Assembly (NCBI RefSeq): GCF_001642475.1
Contig: NW_019173986.1
Coordinates: 124,001 to 188,000, forward strand
DNA length: 64,000 nucleotides
From: Fonsecaea monophora
Lineage: Eukaryota; Ascomycota; Eurotiomycetes; Chaetothyriales; Herpotrichiellaceae
Direction of reading: 5' to 3'
Shown here: one piece after another, positions 1 to 9,353 of the stretch
Position numbering within the stretch: the stretch's first letter is position 1
Layout of the letters: every line of letters starts with the position of its first letter
The notes under the pieces: generated by a model
Databases searched by the model: none
Told to the model about the DNA's origin: nothing
The model's input: only the letters and a program-made list of their open reading frames with translations
Translations under genes and position numbers: made by a program

Positions 1-296
1 TGATTGTCAACACGGCGCGAGGCGCACTTATGAACGAAAAGGACCTGGTGGCCGCGCTGGAAAGCGGCAAAGTGTCCTCGGCCGGACTGGACGTGTTTGA
101 AGAAGAGCCCAAAGTGGAAGAAGGGCTGTTGAAGAATCAGAACGTCTTTATCGTGCCGCATATCGGCACGAGTACCTACGAGACACAGCGCGAGATGGAA
201 TTGTTGGTGTTGGAGAACCTCCAGAACGCGGTGGACAAGGGCTCTCTGTTGACGCCGATTGCGGAGCAAAAGGGACAATTGAACGGGCATTTATAA
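1..296 (+). CDS. D-isomer-specific 2-hydroxyacid dehydrogenase, C-terminal part
   Basis: This is the 3' end of a gene that begins before the window; the reading frame is open from base 3. The visible 98 residues carry the NAD-binding-domain end of the D-2-hydroxyacid dehydrogenase family: the strand-turn motif IVNTARGALMNEKDLVAAL, then GKVSSAGLDVFEEEP, which contains the conserved Asp and the Glu of the catalytic region, and VPHIGTSTYETQ, which holds the catalytic His in the usual PH-x-G context. Family members reduce glyoxylate, hydroxypyruvate or branched 2-oxoacids with NAD(P)H; the substrate cannot be read from this fragment. It ends at TAA 294-296. No peroxisomal SKL-type terminus is present (it ends NGHL), so a cytosolic enzyme is likely. 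Confidence 0.93.
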   Translation, partial: IVNTARGALMNEKDLVAALESGKVSSAGLDVFEEEPKVEEGLLKNQNVFIVPHIGTSTYETQREMELLVLENLQNAVDKGSLLTPIAEQKGQLNGHL

Positions 297-869
297 TCAG
301 TGTTATTGGCGGAGCTAGCCTTGTGGCGAGGATAGATATAGATGATAAATGGTGCTGCTCGGGAAGTAGACCTGTTGGGGAGGAACTTGGACATATGATA
401 ATACTATGACAACTGAGGCGTACTCGATATCTATCTACTCCGTCACAGGGACCACGATTTTCTGGTGGTATCAAATAAATTGCACTGGGAATCATCAACA
501 CGATTTATGCAAGGACATACACCTGATCTCCCGCCCGCTATAAGGGATGCCAAAGGGGGCAGAAACAGTTCAGCACTGCCATTCAATTGAAGCAATAGCC
601 TACCTCTTCAACGATAAACTGGAGCTACAGACACAATAAACAGGGAGGGTAAAAAAGCCGTGACGAGGCCAAGCGTTTGGAGGGAAATAGAGCACCGCGG
701 TTAGACTTACCGTACCCGCTTTGCAAAGGAGTGTGAGGATGAAAGCTCGAGGTGAGAGAGCTGTTGGCAATGTCTCAAACTCTCTGGGTATTTATCCATT
801 TTTGAAGCTTTGGGAGTCTTTCAATCATCATTCTTGACGGAAGCGACAATTGCAAGCATCCGTCTCTTC
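297..869. other. gene-free stretch between dehydrogenase end and kinase pseudogene
   Basis: No coding frame with recognisable protein features was seen on either strand. It probably holds the 3' UTR of the dehydrogenase and decayed flanking sequence. Confidence 0.5.
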
Positions 870-1617
870 TCAGAGTGCTTCCAGTGCCGTGACAACCTCC
901 GTAGCTGAATGATAGTTGCCCTGCCAGCAATTCATCACAATAGCAGAAGAACACCAACCAAATCTGGAAATGGTCGTTGACGGTCCGCGGGAGATTCGCT
1001 CCAAGACGGAGGGCTCCCTGTCCAGATCTCAAAGATGATGCTGCCGAGATAAAACAAGCCGTCTTGTACGTCCGCCGTATCGTCGTCTCTTCCAGGACGT
1101 TGAAAATCGGTATCGGGCTCTGCTCGAGGTATGGAGCCGTCGATTGATGATCCCCCAAAATCGCAGGAATTGACACAATCATTCTTGTCCAGAAGGGTGT
1201 TGAGACAGGTTAATCACATTGAACAACGCCTTTCTCGTGCATATATGCAGATCCCTCTGCCGTCTGGATTGACCATCTGAATGCCTCGTCGGCGGAAGGC
1301 AACTTATTGTGTTTTCGAAGACAGCTCAGTCGGTCTCTTAGGCTTTCCACCAGCCTTTCGAGTACTAGTCCGCGGTTGATTGTGTACTTCGGCTCACATA
1401 TTCGACTGTTTTTCAAGTCGCTCGAGGATTTTCCGTTCAATCAAATGACTTTCGAGTAATTGTTTGTCAATATATTCATTGCCTGTTCTAATGGCAACCT
1501 TCACCATAGTATGGTCATCTACCGCAAGAACATGCCCAGACGACCCAGCACCAAGGCACACTAACTCTCCACGATTAATGTCGCGGTCCTGTTTTTCGAC
1601 TCCATGGTGATCTAGAC
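870..1617 (-). pseudogene. decayed eukaryotic-type protein kinase
   Basis: Reading the minus strand in shifting frames recovers a protein kinase fold in the correct order. The glycine loop LGAGSSGHVLAV and the VAIK-like VKVAIRTGNE lie at about 1552-1480. The alpha-C/alpha-E segment RWSIQTAEGSAYMHEKGVV, followed by a catalytic-loop remnant QCD, lies at 1290-1213. The metal-binding DFG appears as CDFGGSSIDGS (codons at 1151-1165), then LFYLGSIIFEIWTGSPP, and finally CWQGNYHSATEVVTALEAL ending at TGA 870-872. Frames change near 1415, near 1205 and near 945, and TAA 1210-1212 directly follows QCD. No GT-AG intron explains these breaks. The pattern resembles the small, highly expanded fungal kinase-like families, but the gene is clearly disabled; the HRD His is also replaced by Gln. 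Confidence 0.82.
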
Positions 1618-2315
1618 TGGTCCACCCTCAGCCATGCTAAAGTAATATGCGCAGTTTGGCGATTCACCCCATGCAAAGTAATAGTCTCTGGCGAGGTATC
1701 TCCTTGCAAAGGAGTTAATGGTGGGGGTCAATGGCAGCGTGGCATCGCAGGTATGTGGGTGGAGAACATATAGCGTGAGCGAAGGAGAGACGGTAAAGAG
1801 AGTACCGAATTCTGAAGAAGCACGGATGTAAGTGAAAGAATACGCGTCACTGAAGGAGAGAAAATCGAAAAGCAAAAAGAAGGGAATTTGAGCTCTGAAA
1901 CTTGAACGAACGGTACAACACGGGATGCTGGAATGCGGTAGGGGGGTGAAGGGTTTCCAGAACTTAAGAGCGGCACAAATGGTTCGAGGGGAGAATTGTG
2001 ATGATGTGCTGTTGTTGTAAAAGCGGCAATCTATTGATCCTCCACGTGAACAGCCACCAGTTACTCGGTTCAACCAACACCAGCCGTGACCAGCCCCTCT
2101 CGGCGATTCGCCTTGCGTCAGTTACGAGCACATATCTCGGTCCCTTCAAGACATGTACCTCGATTGTTCGCCGTACGCCGAAGCATGATCAAAATAGACG
2201 ATGCTACACATCATTATACCTCCTCGCTCGACATGATGTGGTAGCAGACCATGATGCTTTGTCCTTCTCCCAGGTGAACACTTCACCTTCTGCCATCCTC
2301 TCTAACGCAGTCAAA
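1618..2315. other. upstream region of the ABC transporter gene
   Basis: The forward frame of the downstream transporter stays open back to 1998, but the 106 residues it would add (starting MMMCCCCKSG) look unlike a transporter N-terminus. I treat this stretch as promoter and 5' UTR. No other gene is supported here. Confidence 0.5.
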
Positions 2316-4799
2316 ATGCCGGTGCCGTCGAAGGAGGATCCGTTGATGGTCCTGTACAACCATTACCTTGGCCTCTTGCGTTCCCGTATACGCCGCACCC
2401 CGAAATCTGCCAAAATTGCTGCCACCGCTGCCCTCATCCTGTCCATCCTCTCCTCTAGCTATGGCGGTTTCAAGTGGTGGCAGGCTCGCTCAAAGGAGAA
2501 GGCGCAGGGACAGGCTTTGGTCCGCAAGAATAGTGGTTTAAGAGGGAAGGGAGGAGAACGCATCATATATGTGCCCAAAGGCGACACCACTTCCAAAGTT
2601 ATCATCCATCCCACACGCTCGACCACGTTCGATGCCCATCGCAGACTGTTTCTCACGCCTCCACGGGTCACCCGGTTGGCTAGTGGTACTTCAACTCCGG
2701 CGTATGGCCCTCCTCCCGCGCAGACTAAGCCTGGCCTCAACCTGGCTTTCCTCCACCAATTCCTCAGTCTAGCGAACATCATGATACCGAGATTCCGGAG
2801 CAAGGAGACTGCGTTACTGCTGAGCCATGCCGTCTTTTTAATCTTGAGGACATACTTGTCTCTACTGGTCGCGAGGCTGGACGGTGCAATCGTCCGAGAC
2901 CTGGTCGGAGGGCATGGAAAGCAATTCCTGCTCGGGCTTCTAAGATGGCTTTCCATCGGCACGTTGGCCTCGTACACAAACTCGATGATCAAATTCCTCC
3001 AATCCAAAATATCGATTGCCTTCCGCACGCGGCTAACGAGATATATCCACGATCTCTACCTGAACTCAAACCTGACGTATTACAAACTCACGAATCTAGA
3101 TGGTGGAGTCGAAGGCGCAGACCAGTTCATCACACAAGATCTGACACTATTTTGTACAGCAGCAGCATCATTGTATTCTTCTCTTGGAAAACCCCTGGTG
3201 GACATTTTTGTCTTTAACTACCAACTCTACCGATCACTCGGTCCTTTGGCTCTTACCGGCCTTTTGGTTAATTACTTTGGCACAGCTACCATGCTTCGGA
3301 GGCTCTCCCCGCCCTTTGGGAAACTGAAGGCGGTGGAGGGCAAGAAAGAAGGAGATTTCCGGGGTCTCCATGCCAGATTAATCGCCAACGCAGAAGAGGT
3401 CGCCTTTTACGGTGGTGCTGACGTCGAAAAGGTCTACCTCGATAAATCATTCAAAGAACTCCGAAGCTGGATGGAGGGAATTTACAACGTCAAAGTCCGG
3501 TATAATATGCTTGAAGACTTTATTCTGAAGTACTCATGGTCCGCTTTTGGTTATATCATTACCTCCATTCCCGTTTACCTGCCTGCCTGGGCTGGGCTGA
3601 ATGCGATTCTCGAATCTACTTCAAGCTCGGGTAAAGAGGCAACGGAATCTTCTCGGTCTGGGACTTACATGAAAGAATTCACTACCAACAAGAGACTCAT
3701 GCTCTCACTTGCTGATGCGGGTGGTCGGATGATGTACAGCATCAAAGACCTCTCTGAACTGGCTGGCTACACCTCACGAGTGTACCAACTCATCTCAACA
3801 CTTCACCGCGTACACGCCAACGCCTATGCGCCCGTCAGCCGCCGAGCCTCTCAAAGAATAGAGCTCTACTCGCTTGCGGACGTACAAGGCACGATCCAAT
3901 ACGGCTTCGACGGCGTCCGCTTTGAGGATGTCCCTGTCGTGGCACCGGGCTTGTGGCCCTATGGTGGTGACGAGCTGATTGAATCTCTCTCTTTTGTTGT
4001 CCACAGTGGCGAACATCTCCTGATATCAGGATCCAACGGTGTTGGTAAATCCGCCATTTCCCGCATTGTTGGTGGGCTTTGGCCTGTCTACCGCGGATTA
4101 GTCTCGCGACCTCGAAACAATGGCATGGACGGAATCATGTTTCTCCCTCAACGACCATATCTCAGCATCGGAACCCTAAGAGACCAAGTCATCTATCCGC
4201 ACACGGAGATGGATATGCGGGAGAACGATCGACGGGATAGTGAGCTCGAGCGGATTTTAGAGGAAGCCAAGCTCGGCCACTTGCTCTCGAGAGAAGGCGG
4301 TTGGGATACGCGCAAGGAGTGGAAGGATGTGCTCTCTGGAGGCGAGAAACAGCGCATGGCCATTGCTCGGCTGTTCTACCATGAGCCCAAGTACGCGTTC
4401 CTCGATGAAGGAACCTCTGCCGTATCCTCAGATGTTGAAGGCTTGCTTTATGAGCGGTGTAAGGAGAAGGGTATCACGGTCATAACTCTATCCACACGTG
4501 CAAGTCTTCGCAAATACCACACATTCAACCTAGTCCTGGGCCTTGGTGAGGAAGGATTTGATTGGGAACTGGTCCGAATCGGTACCGAGGAGGAGAAGTT
4601 GGGTGTGGAAAAGGAGATTGCTGAGTTGAAGGAGAAGTTGGCTATGGTGGAAACCTGGGAGAAGAGGAGAAACGAGATTCAGGATGAGCTGAATCACGTC
4701 TTTGTTGTTGGGGATGGGCAAGGCATACAACAAAAGGGGCCCTTGGAACGACCAGACTACATTGGAGAGGATGCTGAGTCGCCACAGGAGACTCAATGA
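2316..4799 (+). CDS. peroxisomal ABCD-type half ABC transporter (fatty acyl importer)
   Basis: This is an ALDP/Pxa-family half transporter of 827 residues, starting at MPVPSKEDPL. The family imports long-chain fatty acids or acyl-CoAs into peroxisomes for beta-oxidation, working as Pxa1-Pxa2 dimers in yeast. The membrane domain covers roughly residues 30-500 and includes the EAA-like motif NAEEVAFYGGADVEK near residue 360, a hallmark of ABCD proteins. The nucleotide-binding domain has Walker A GSNGVGKS (about residue 572), the signature LSGGEKQRMAIAR (673) and Walker B YAFLDEGTSAVSSDVEG. The frame is open 318 nt upstream of this ATG, but the chosen start matches the usual family length and an N-terminal membrane segment. 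A C-terminal coiled tail follows the NBD. Whether it is the Pxa1 or Pxa2 partner is not certain. Confidence 0.9.
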   Translation: MPVPSKEDPLMVLYNHYLGLLRSRIRRTPKSAKIAATAALILSILSSSYGGFKWWQARSKEKAQGQALVRKNSGLRGKGGERIIYVPKGDTTSKVIIHPTRSTTFDAHRRLFLTPPRVTRLASGTSTPAYGPPPAQTKPGLNLAFLHQFLSLANIMIPRFRSKETALLLSHAVFLILRTYLSLLVARLDGAIVRDLVGGHGKQFLLGLLRWLSIGTLASYTNSMIKFLQSKISIAFRTRLTRYIHDLYLNSNLTYYKLTNLDGGVEGADQFITQDLTLFCTAAASLYSSLGKPLVDIFVFNYQLYRSLGPLALTGLLVNYFGTATMLRRLSPPFGKLKAVEGKKEGDFRGLHARLIANAEEVAFYGGADVEKVYLDKSFKELRSWMEGIYNVKVRYNMLEDFILKYSWSAFGYIITSIPVYLPAWAGLNAILESTSSSGKEATESSRSGTYMKEFTTNKRLMLSLADAGGRMMYSIKDLSELAGYTSRVYQLISTLHRVHANAYAPVSRRASQRIELYSLADVQGTIQYGFDGVRFEDVPVVAPGLWPYGGDELIESLSFVVHSGEHLLISGSNGVGKSAISRIVGGLWPVYRGLVSRPRNNGMDGIMFLPQRPYLSIGTLRDQVIYPHTEMDMRENDRRDSELERILEEAKLGHLLSREGGWDTRKEWKDVLSGGEKQRMAIARLFYHEPKYAFLDEGTSAVSSDVEGLLYERCKEKGITVITLSTRASLRKYHTFNLVLGLGEEGFDWELVRIGTEEEKLGVEKEIAELKEKLAMVETWEKRRNEIQDELNHVFVVGDGQGIQQKGPLERPDYIGEDAESPQETQ

Positions 4800-4849
4800 C
4801 CCATGACTGCTGTATGTTTTCTCTGTATCCATTACACATTCTGACCTGG

Positions 4850-6220
4850 CTAGGGTGTGGGAAGATATACATTCGGCCCATCACCACTCCAGGCATTCAG
4901 TTCCCTTATCACCAGCCAGTTGAGGTTGCGCATGTTCTTCTCTTCCTTGTCGTCCTTCATCCTGTCCTTTTCGACCTCTTTCATGTCTTTATGGAAGTCC
5001 TTTTCCTCCTTGCTTTTTTCTCTGTGATACCTGTCCAACGCCCTCTGTCTGTCCCTTTCCAACTTGGCGACGTCTCTGGACTTGTTCTTCCGCGTGGCTT
5101 CGGCCAATTTGTCGTCGATTTCCCGGAGGTGCTTGTCCAGGTCCTTGTTGATCTTTGCCATCTCCTTGTCAAAGTCCCTCTGGGCCTTGCCCGCTTCCTT
5201 CTCGTACTGGCCTTGGACCTTGTTCCGCTTCTCGATCAGTTTCTTCTCCCCATTCCGCCTGTCCCGCTCGTTGATCTTGACGTTCAGCCGACTCATCGCA
5301 TTGGCGGGGACGTCGATCTCGGGGAGCGGTGTGATGTCCAGCTCGGCGATCCAGGGCTTCATGGCGTCCAGCCTCCGCTGCTGCCCGCTGACATCACCGC
5401 CGCCGTCCGCCGCGATGCCTTCCAGAGGCAGCAACAGCCTCGCCTTCTTGTTGAGCTTTCCGTCGGCGCCAAAGACACCTTCCATCCCGACCAACTTGGC
5501 TAGGGCCTCGGTCTTTGCAATCTCCACTTTCAAACCTCTCGGTCGAAAGATGTCGGTGTTGGCGCGACGCAATTCTATCTCCGTGCGCCCGTGCTGGATC
5601 ACCCCCGCGGACACTTCGGCGGCGAGATTGACGGCGCCCCCGACAATCTGAGCCGTGCCCAGGGGTACCATGCCGACGAGGTTCCCGGCGAGACTGAGCG
5701 CCGTCAAGGGCGGTGACTTGACGGCCACTCGGTTCAGGTTGTCCAGAAAGGAGAGAAACAGCGTCGGGGAGATGTGGTATTGCGCGAGGCATGGCGGGTA
5801 GGCGCGCAGAAAGGGCGAGCCGTATTGGCCGAGCGTTGCGGGGATGGCGATGGGTTTGGGGAGGCGTGACGGGGACCGAGAGAGCGATGAGCCTGGCGAG
5901 GTCGGTGATGGGAGACGTGACCGGGAAGGGGAAATGGAGAGGCTTGGTGAGATTGGTGACGAAAGTGATTGGGAGTAGGGATAGCCTGCTTCTGCGGCCT
6001 TTCCTCTTGACTGGGCCGATGATTCTTCAATGGCTTGGGTATATGTTGGTGGTGGAGGCGGCGGTAAGGACGGATTTGGGTGTAGGTTCAGTCGTGCGGA
6101 CTGGTGGTCGCTTGGTGTGTATGTTCCGTATGGTTGCTGACTTGACGTGGCAAAGCCATCGTAGTGGTCGTCGTAGTCGTAGTCGCGGTAGTCGTTGTAC
6201 GGTGATTTGGAGCCACCCAT
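4850..6220 (-). CDS. conserved fungal protein with basic/acidic coiled coil
   Basis: An uninterrupted 456-codon frame starting at ATG 6220. The N-terminal 120 residues are low complexity, rich in Tyr/Asp and then Ser/Pro (SPSRSRLPSPTSPGSS). Residues about 125-245 are ordered and hydrophobic, with LRAYPPCLAQYHISPTLF and a glycine-rich segment LSLAGNLVGMVPLGTAQIVG followed by alanines, which could form membrane-associating helices. Residues about 310-430 form a long highly charged coiled coil (many Lys, Glu, Asp, Arg). The protein ends ARELNAW-like, with GDGPNVYLPTP. I recognise the pattern as a conserved filamentous-fungal hypothetical family but can give no function. Its 3' end lies 50 bp from the convergent ABC transporter. 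Confidence 0.75.
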   Translation of the reverse strand: MGGSKSPYNDYRDYDYDDHYDGFATSSQQPYGTYTPSDHQSARLNLHPNPSLPPPPPPTYTQAIEESSAQSRGKAAEAGYPYSQSLSSPISPSLSISPSRSRLPSPTSPGSSLSRSPSRLPKPIAIPATLGQYGSPFLRAYPPCLAQYHISPTLFLSFLDNLNRVAVKSPPLTALSLAGNLVGMVPLGTAQIVGGAVNLAAEVSAGVIQHGRTEIELRRANTDIFRPRGLKVEIAKTEALAKLVGMEGVFGADGKLNKKARLLLPLEGIAADGGGDVSGQQRRLDAMKPWIAELDITPLPEIDVPANAMSRLNVKINERDRRNGEKKLIEKRNKVQGQYEKEAGKAQRDFDKEMAKINKDLDKHLREIDDKLAEATRKNKSRDVAKLERDRQRALDRYHREKSKEEKDFHKDMKEVEKDRMKDDKEEKNMRNLNWLVIRELNAWSGDGPNVYLPTP

Positions 6221-7368
6221 GGTCAGCAGCGGCTTTGGTATGTATCACTGTAGTCGATTTCTGCTGTGTTAAATGTGTAGATGGATGGATGGATGCCGGA
6301 TCTGTAGATAGACGTCTGTGACGGAAACCAACACTCTCTCTATATATGTGTTAAAAAAAATTCCCCGCCTGTACTTTGTACACTTCTTTTTCATCCACCC
6401 TCTCCATCTATCTCCCTTCATGAGTGAGGCTGCGCCGTAATATTGCACGATTTCCCAATTCGGCCCTATCCGCGATTGGCTGCAGGTGGGGGACTCGGTA
6501 TCTAGCTCGCTGGGAACCAGGCACTGCCAGGGAGGGGGACCTTCGGAGTAGCCAGCCAGTCGCGCGTCTCTCTCGTACTTGTAGTAATTAGTTAGTAGTA
6601 GTGTGCCTGATTCAGCCTCCATCATTTTTCACCAGTCGATTTTTCTCTGGCCTCTCGCTCCATTTGTCGGACGGGGAGTGATCGACCGTGCATTTTTGCC
6701 ACATTACTCTCGGGGTACTGGACGAAACAGCCACTAGTCTAGCGATGATTGGCAACTCGTACAATATGCCGCATGTGGAATGGTGGGCGTGTCGCGGGCC
6801 TGGCTGAGGACTGGTGGTGATTGGTGGCACGCGGCCAGGATCCGGGATGGTGGGTTGATCGTCCTCGTACTTCGTATGGTCGGTGGATGTCATTGTGCGT
6901 TCGAGGGGTCTAGGGCTGAGCTACTCGTGCTCGGAGAGCCCAAATGAAGAGTGGCTAGATAAGTAGGTGACAGGGTGTTGAGTCGAGTGTTGTGGTGAGG
7001 GTGAGATGAGGTCAGAGGGCAGCCATTCCTCTGTCTACTTGTACAAAGAGTGAGGCGCATGGGCTCTGCAGCCTCTTACTGCCACACCACACCACACCGT
7101 ACTCAGCCCTTTATCCATGTCCCATTTCATCGCCTACTGGGATCATCCTACTCTAGGAGCATTTTTGTCATGGAACGTCCTTTTCTCTCTCTGCGCTGGT
7201 CTGTGATCTTCCCTGTGTCACTATGCCGGCTTCTGGAGCGAAAGGGGACTCGGTAGTTGCGCACATCTTACGCAGATGAACTTGATTGACAATACGACTC
7301 GGGAGACTCATGCCCAGAAGGCCTATAGCCACTAATTACCCAGCATCCACCGATCAGATAAACAAAGT
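6221..7368. other. intergenic region, no gene seen
   Basis: This is the promoter side of the coiled-coil gene and the 3' side of the next SDR gene. It contains a short GGAT repeat near 6281-6296 and an A-run at 6353-6360. No ORF here has recognisable protein character. Confidence 0.5.
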
Positions 7369-8337
7369 CTACGTCTGAACAACTTCAAACAGCCGCCTTT
7401 CCTGCTCGTCACTCGCCAGAGTCTTCACCGTCCACGACCATAACTCCTCCTGCTTCGCCTCATCATAGCTGTCCACGCTCGACTTGATCTGCCTCCTCCC
7501 CTCGAAATATACCCCACTCGCCCCGTCATCCAGAGCCAGCCATGCCAGCGCCGCACCGGACTCTGCAGGCCTGTGAATGTTGGGCGACAGCACGAGTCGC
7601 AACAACGGGATCAGGGTGGGCAGGACGCGCTTCCACATGAACTGCAGCAAGGCCGGATACTGTCTGGCGAGGCCGGTGCCAGGCATGAGACCCGGGTCGA
7701 ATGCGACGACGGTCCATTTCTTGTCGTCTGGCAGGCGTCGCAAGCGCCGGTCGAGCGCGTACGTCCAGAGCACGTTGCACAGCTTGCTGGTCGTGTACCT
7801 TTGGCGGCCGGGTATCTTGAGCGCCGGCCCAGTCGGGTGTGCCAGCTCTTCGGCCGTCGTGTAGTTTGCGTTCGGCATGCCCGTCTTTTGCACGGGGTCG
7901 TGCGTGCCGCTGGCGGTGACGACGATGCGCGCCTCGTCTGCGAGGTAAGGCTGGAGGAGGGAGAACAACAGGGCGTGTCCGACGTGGTTGATGCCAAAGG
8001 TCGCCTCGAACCCGTCCGCGGTGTATTTGATGCCGCCAGCGGGGAACTGGCTTCCCGCGTTCAACAACAGAGTTGAGATGGGTGGGAGGCTCTTCTGCGC
8101 CCATGTCTCGACAAAGGCCCTGACGTTCTTCAAGTCGCCCAGGTCCAGGGCCACGAACTGCACTGTGTTCCCACTCTTGAGGCGACGGTTGATCGATTCC
8201 GCATTTCCCTCTGCGTCCCTGCGTGACGCGATGACGACGCACCAGTCAGGCCGCTGCCGCGCGATCTCTGCCGCGGCGTGGAACCCCAGACCAGTCGTGC
8301 CGCCGGTGACGAGGACCGAGCGGGTGAAGTTGGGCAT
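7369..8337 (-). CDS. short-chain dehydrogenase/reductase (retinol dehydrogenase/WWOX-like)
   Basis: A 322-residue classical SDR starting at MPNFTRSVLV (ATG 8337); the frame is open further upstream but only with a TTG codon. The NAD(P) site is VTGGTTGLGFHAAAEIA (TGxxxGxG), followed by the NNAG-equivalent LLLNAGSQ and the catalytic Tyr-Lys pair in RYTTSKLCNVLW. VVTASGTHDP supplies the active-site Ser region. Arrangement and length resemble the retinol dehydrogenase/protochlorophyllide reductase-like SDRs common in fungi. The substrate is unknown. No signal peptide or membrane anchor is evident. It is transcribed in the same direction as the acyl-CoA synthetase gene to its right, with about 1 kb between. 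Confidence 0.9.
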   Translation of the reverse strand: MPNFTRSVLVTGGTTGLGFHAAAEIARQRPDWCVVIASRRDAEGNAESINRRLKSGNTVQFVALDLGDLKNVRAFVETWAQKSLPPISTLLLNAGSQFPAGGIKYTADGFEATFGINHVGHALLFSLLQPYLADEARIVVTASGTHDPVQKTGMPNANYTTAEELAHPTGPALKIPGRQRYTTSKLCNVLWTYALDRRLRRLPDDKKWTVVAFDPGLMPGTGLARQYPALLQFMWKRVLPTLIPLLRLVLSPNIHRPAESGAALAWLALDDGASGVYFEGRRQIKSSVDSYDEAKQEELWSWTVKTLASDEQERRLFEVVQT

Positions 8338-9353
8338 TGCGCTTGGTTTCTGATAGGTGTGACTTGACAAAATTGCGCGTTGCTAGTGATGCTTGATATA
8401 TCGCGAACTTGTAGAACCTCCTAGACGTCGAGGAGCGTGACCTTGACCTTGACCTCAAAATGTTGATTGTTGTTCCTCGGCACCCTTAAGGGGTGCGACC
8501 CTATGACTATGGCTATGAGTCTGAGCATGAATATGTAAGTTGTTGAGAGGTGAGCCCGATGCTCGTACTCGTATACTGCAGTACATGTATCATTTTCACC
8601 CACCTTGAAAATAATTCCATCGCATCCCATCAGCCAATATGGAACTACGGGCCTGTCCATGTGCGAGGAAAAGCCCATCCATGCATAGATATGCATGACC
8701 CATGGCCAGTCCCAACACACCCTTTTTTTTTTCCTTTCCCGAAAACTTGTGAGCTTCTCCCTCTTGGGACTCGGTGCTAGGACTGGTTCCTGAACCACGT
8801 GGCGGCGTCAGAGACTGGCATACATACATACGAGGTACATAAACGGTGTAGCTCCCTCGTATTGCCGCACGACGACTGGGTAGATAGATATGAAGGGCCA
8901 CGTGTGTCGTATTGTTTGTCTAGTGTATAATCTAGTTGCAGTGGTGTATCGAGTACCGAGTATACTCACAGAATCACTACTAGGTAGGTAGGGAGGCTGG
9001 AAGGATCAGTATTCATTCTCATTGGTGGAAAGCGATACTTCTGGATGCAGGCAGGGAAAGAGGCAATGCCCACAAGCGGGGCCCGGGTCCGCCTCGTCGT
9101 CTGCCTTGGCTCAGCCTCGTCTCGCTTGCCTCGCCTCACCTCGCGCCATCAAAATATGTACCTCGTACTTCTGGAGGTAGGGTGTTCAGGGTGTTGACCA
9201 CATGCAAGGATCACGAGTAGCGAGTTACGAGGGACGCGTACTCAGTCTACCATCTACCAACGAGTATGGATGATTGGTTACGGAGGAACCACCCTCCACC
9301 CTCCAACCTAGCCCCGTATCTACCTACTCGGTCCAAGAAGATAAAAAAACCCC
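8338..9353. other. intergenic region, no gene seen
   Basis: Promoter of the SDR gene and 3' flank of the acyl-CoA synthetase gene. It contains a T-run near 8725-8735 and a CCTCG/TCGCC-rich pyrimidine stretch near 9090-9150. No coding feature is supported. Confidence 0.5.

Noticed and set aside
1998..2315. 106-codon N-terminal extension of the ABC transporter frame
   Set aside because: Composition is unlike a targeting or transporter N-terminus; the ATG at 2316 gives the usual family length.
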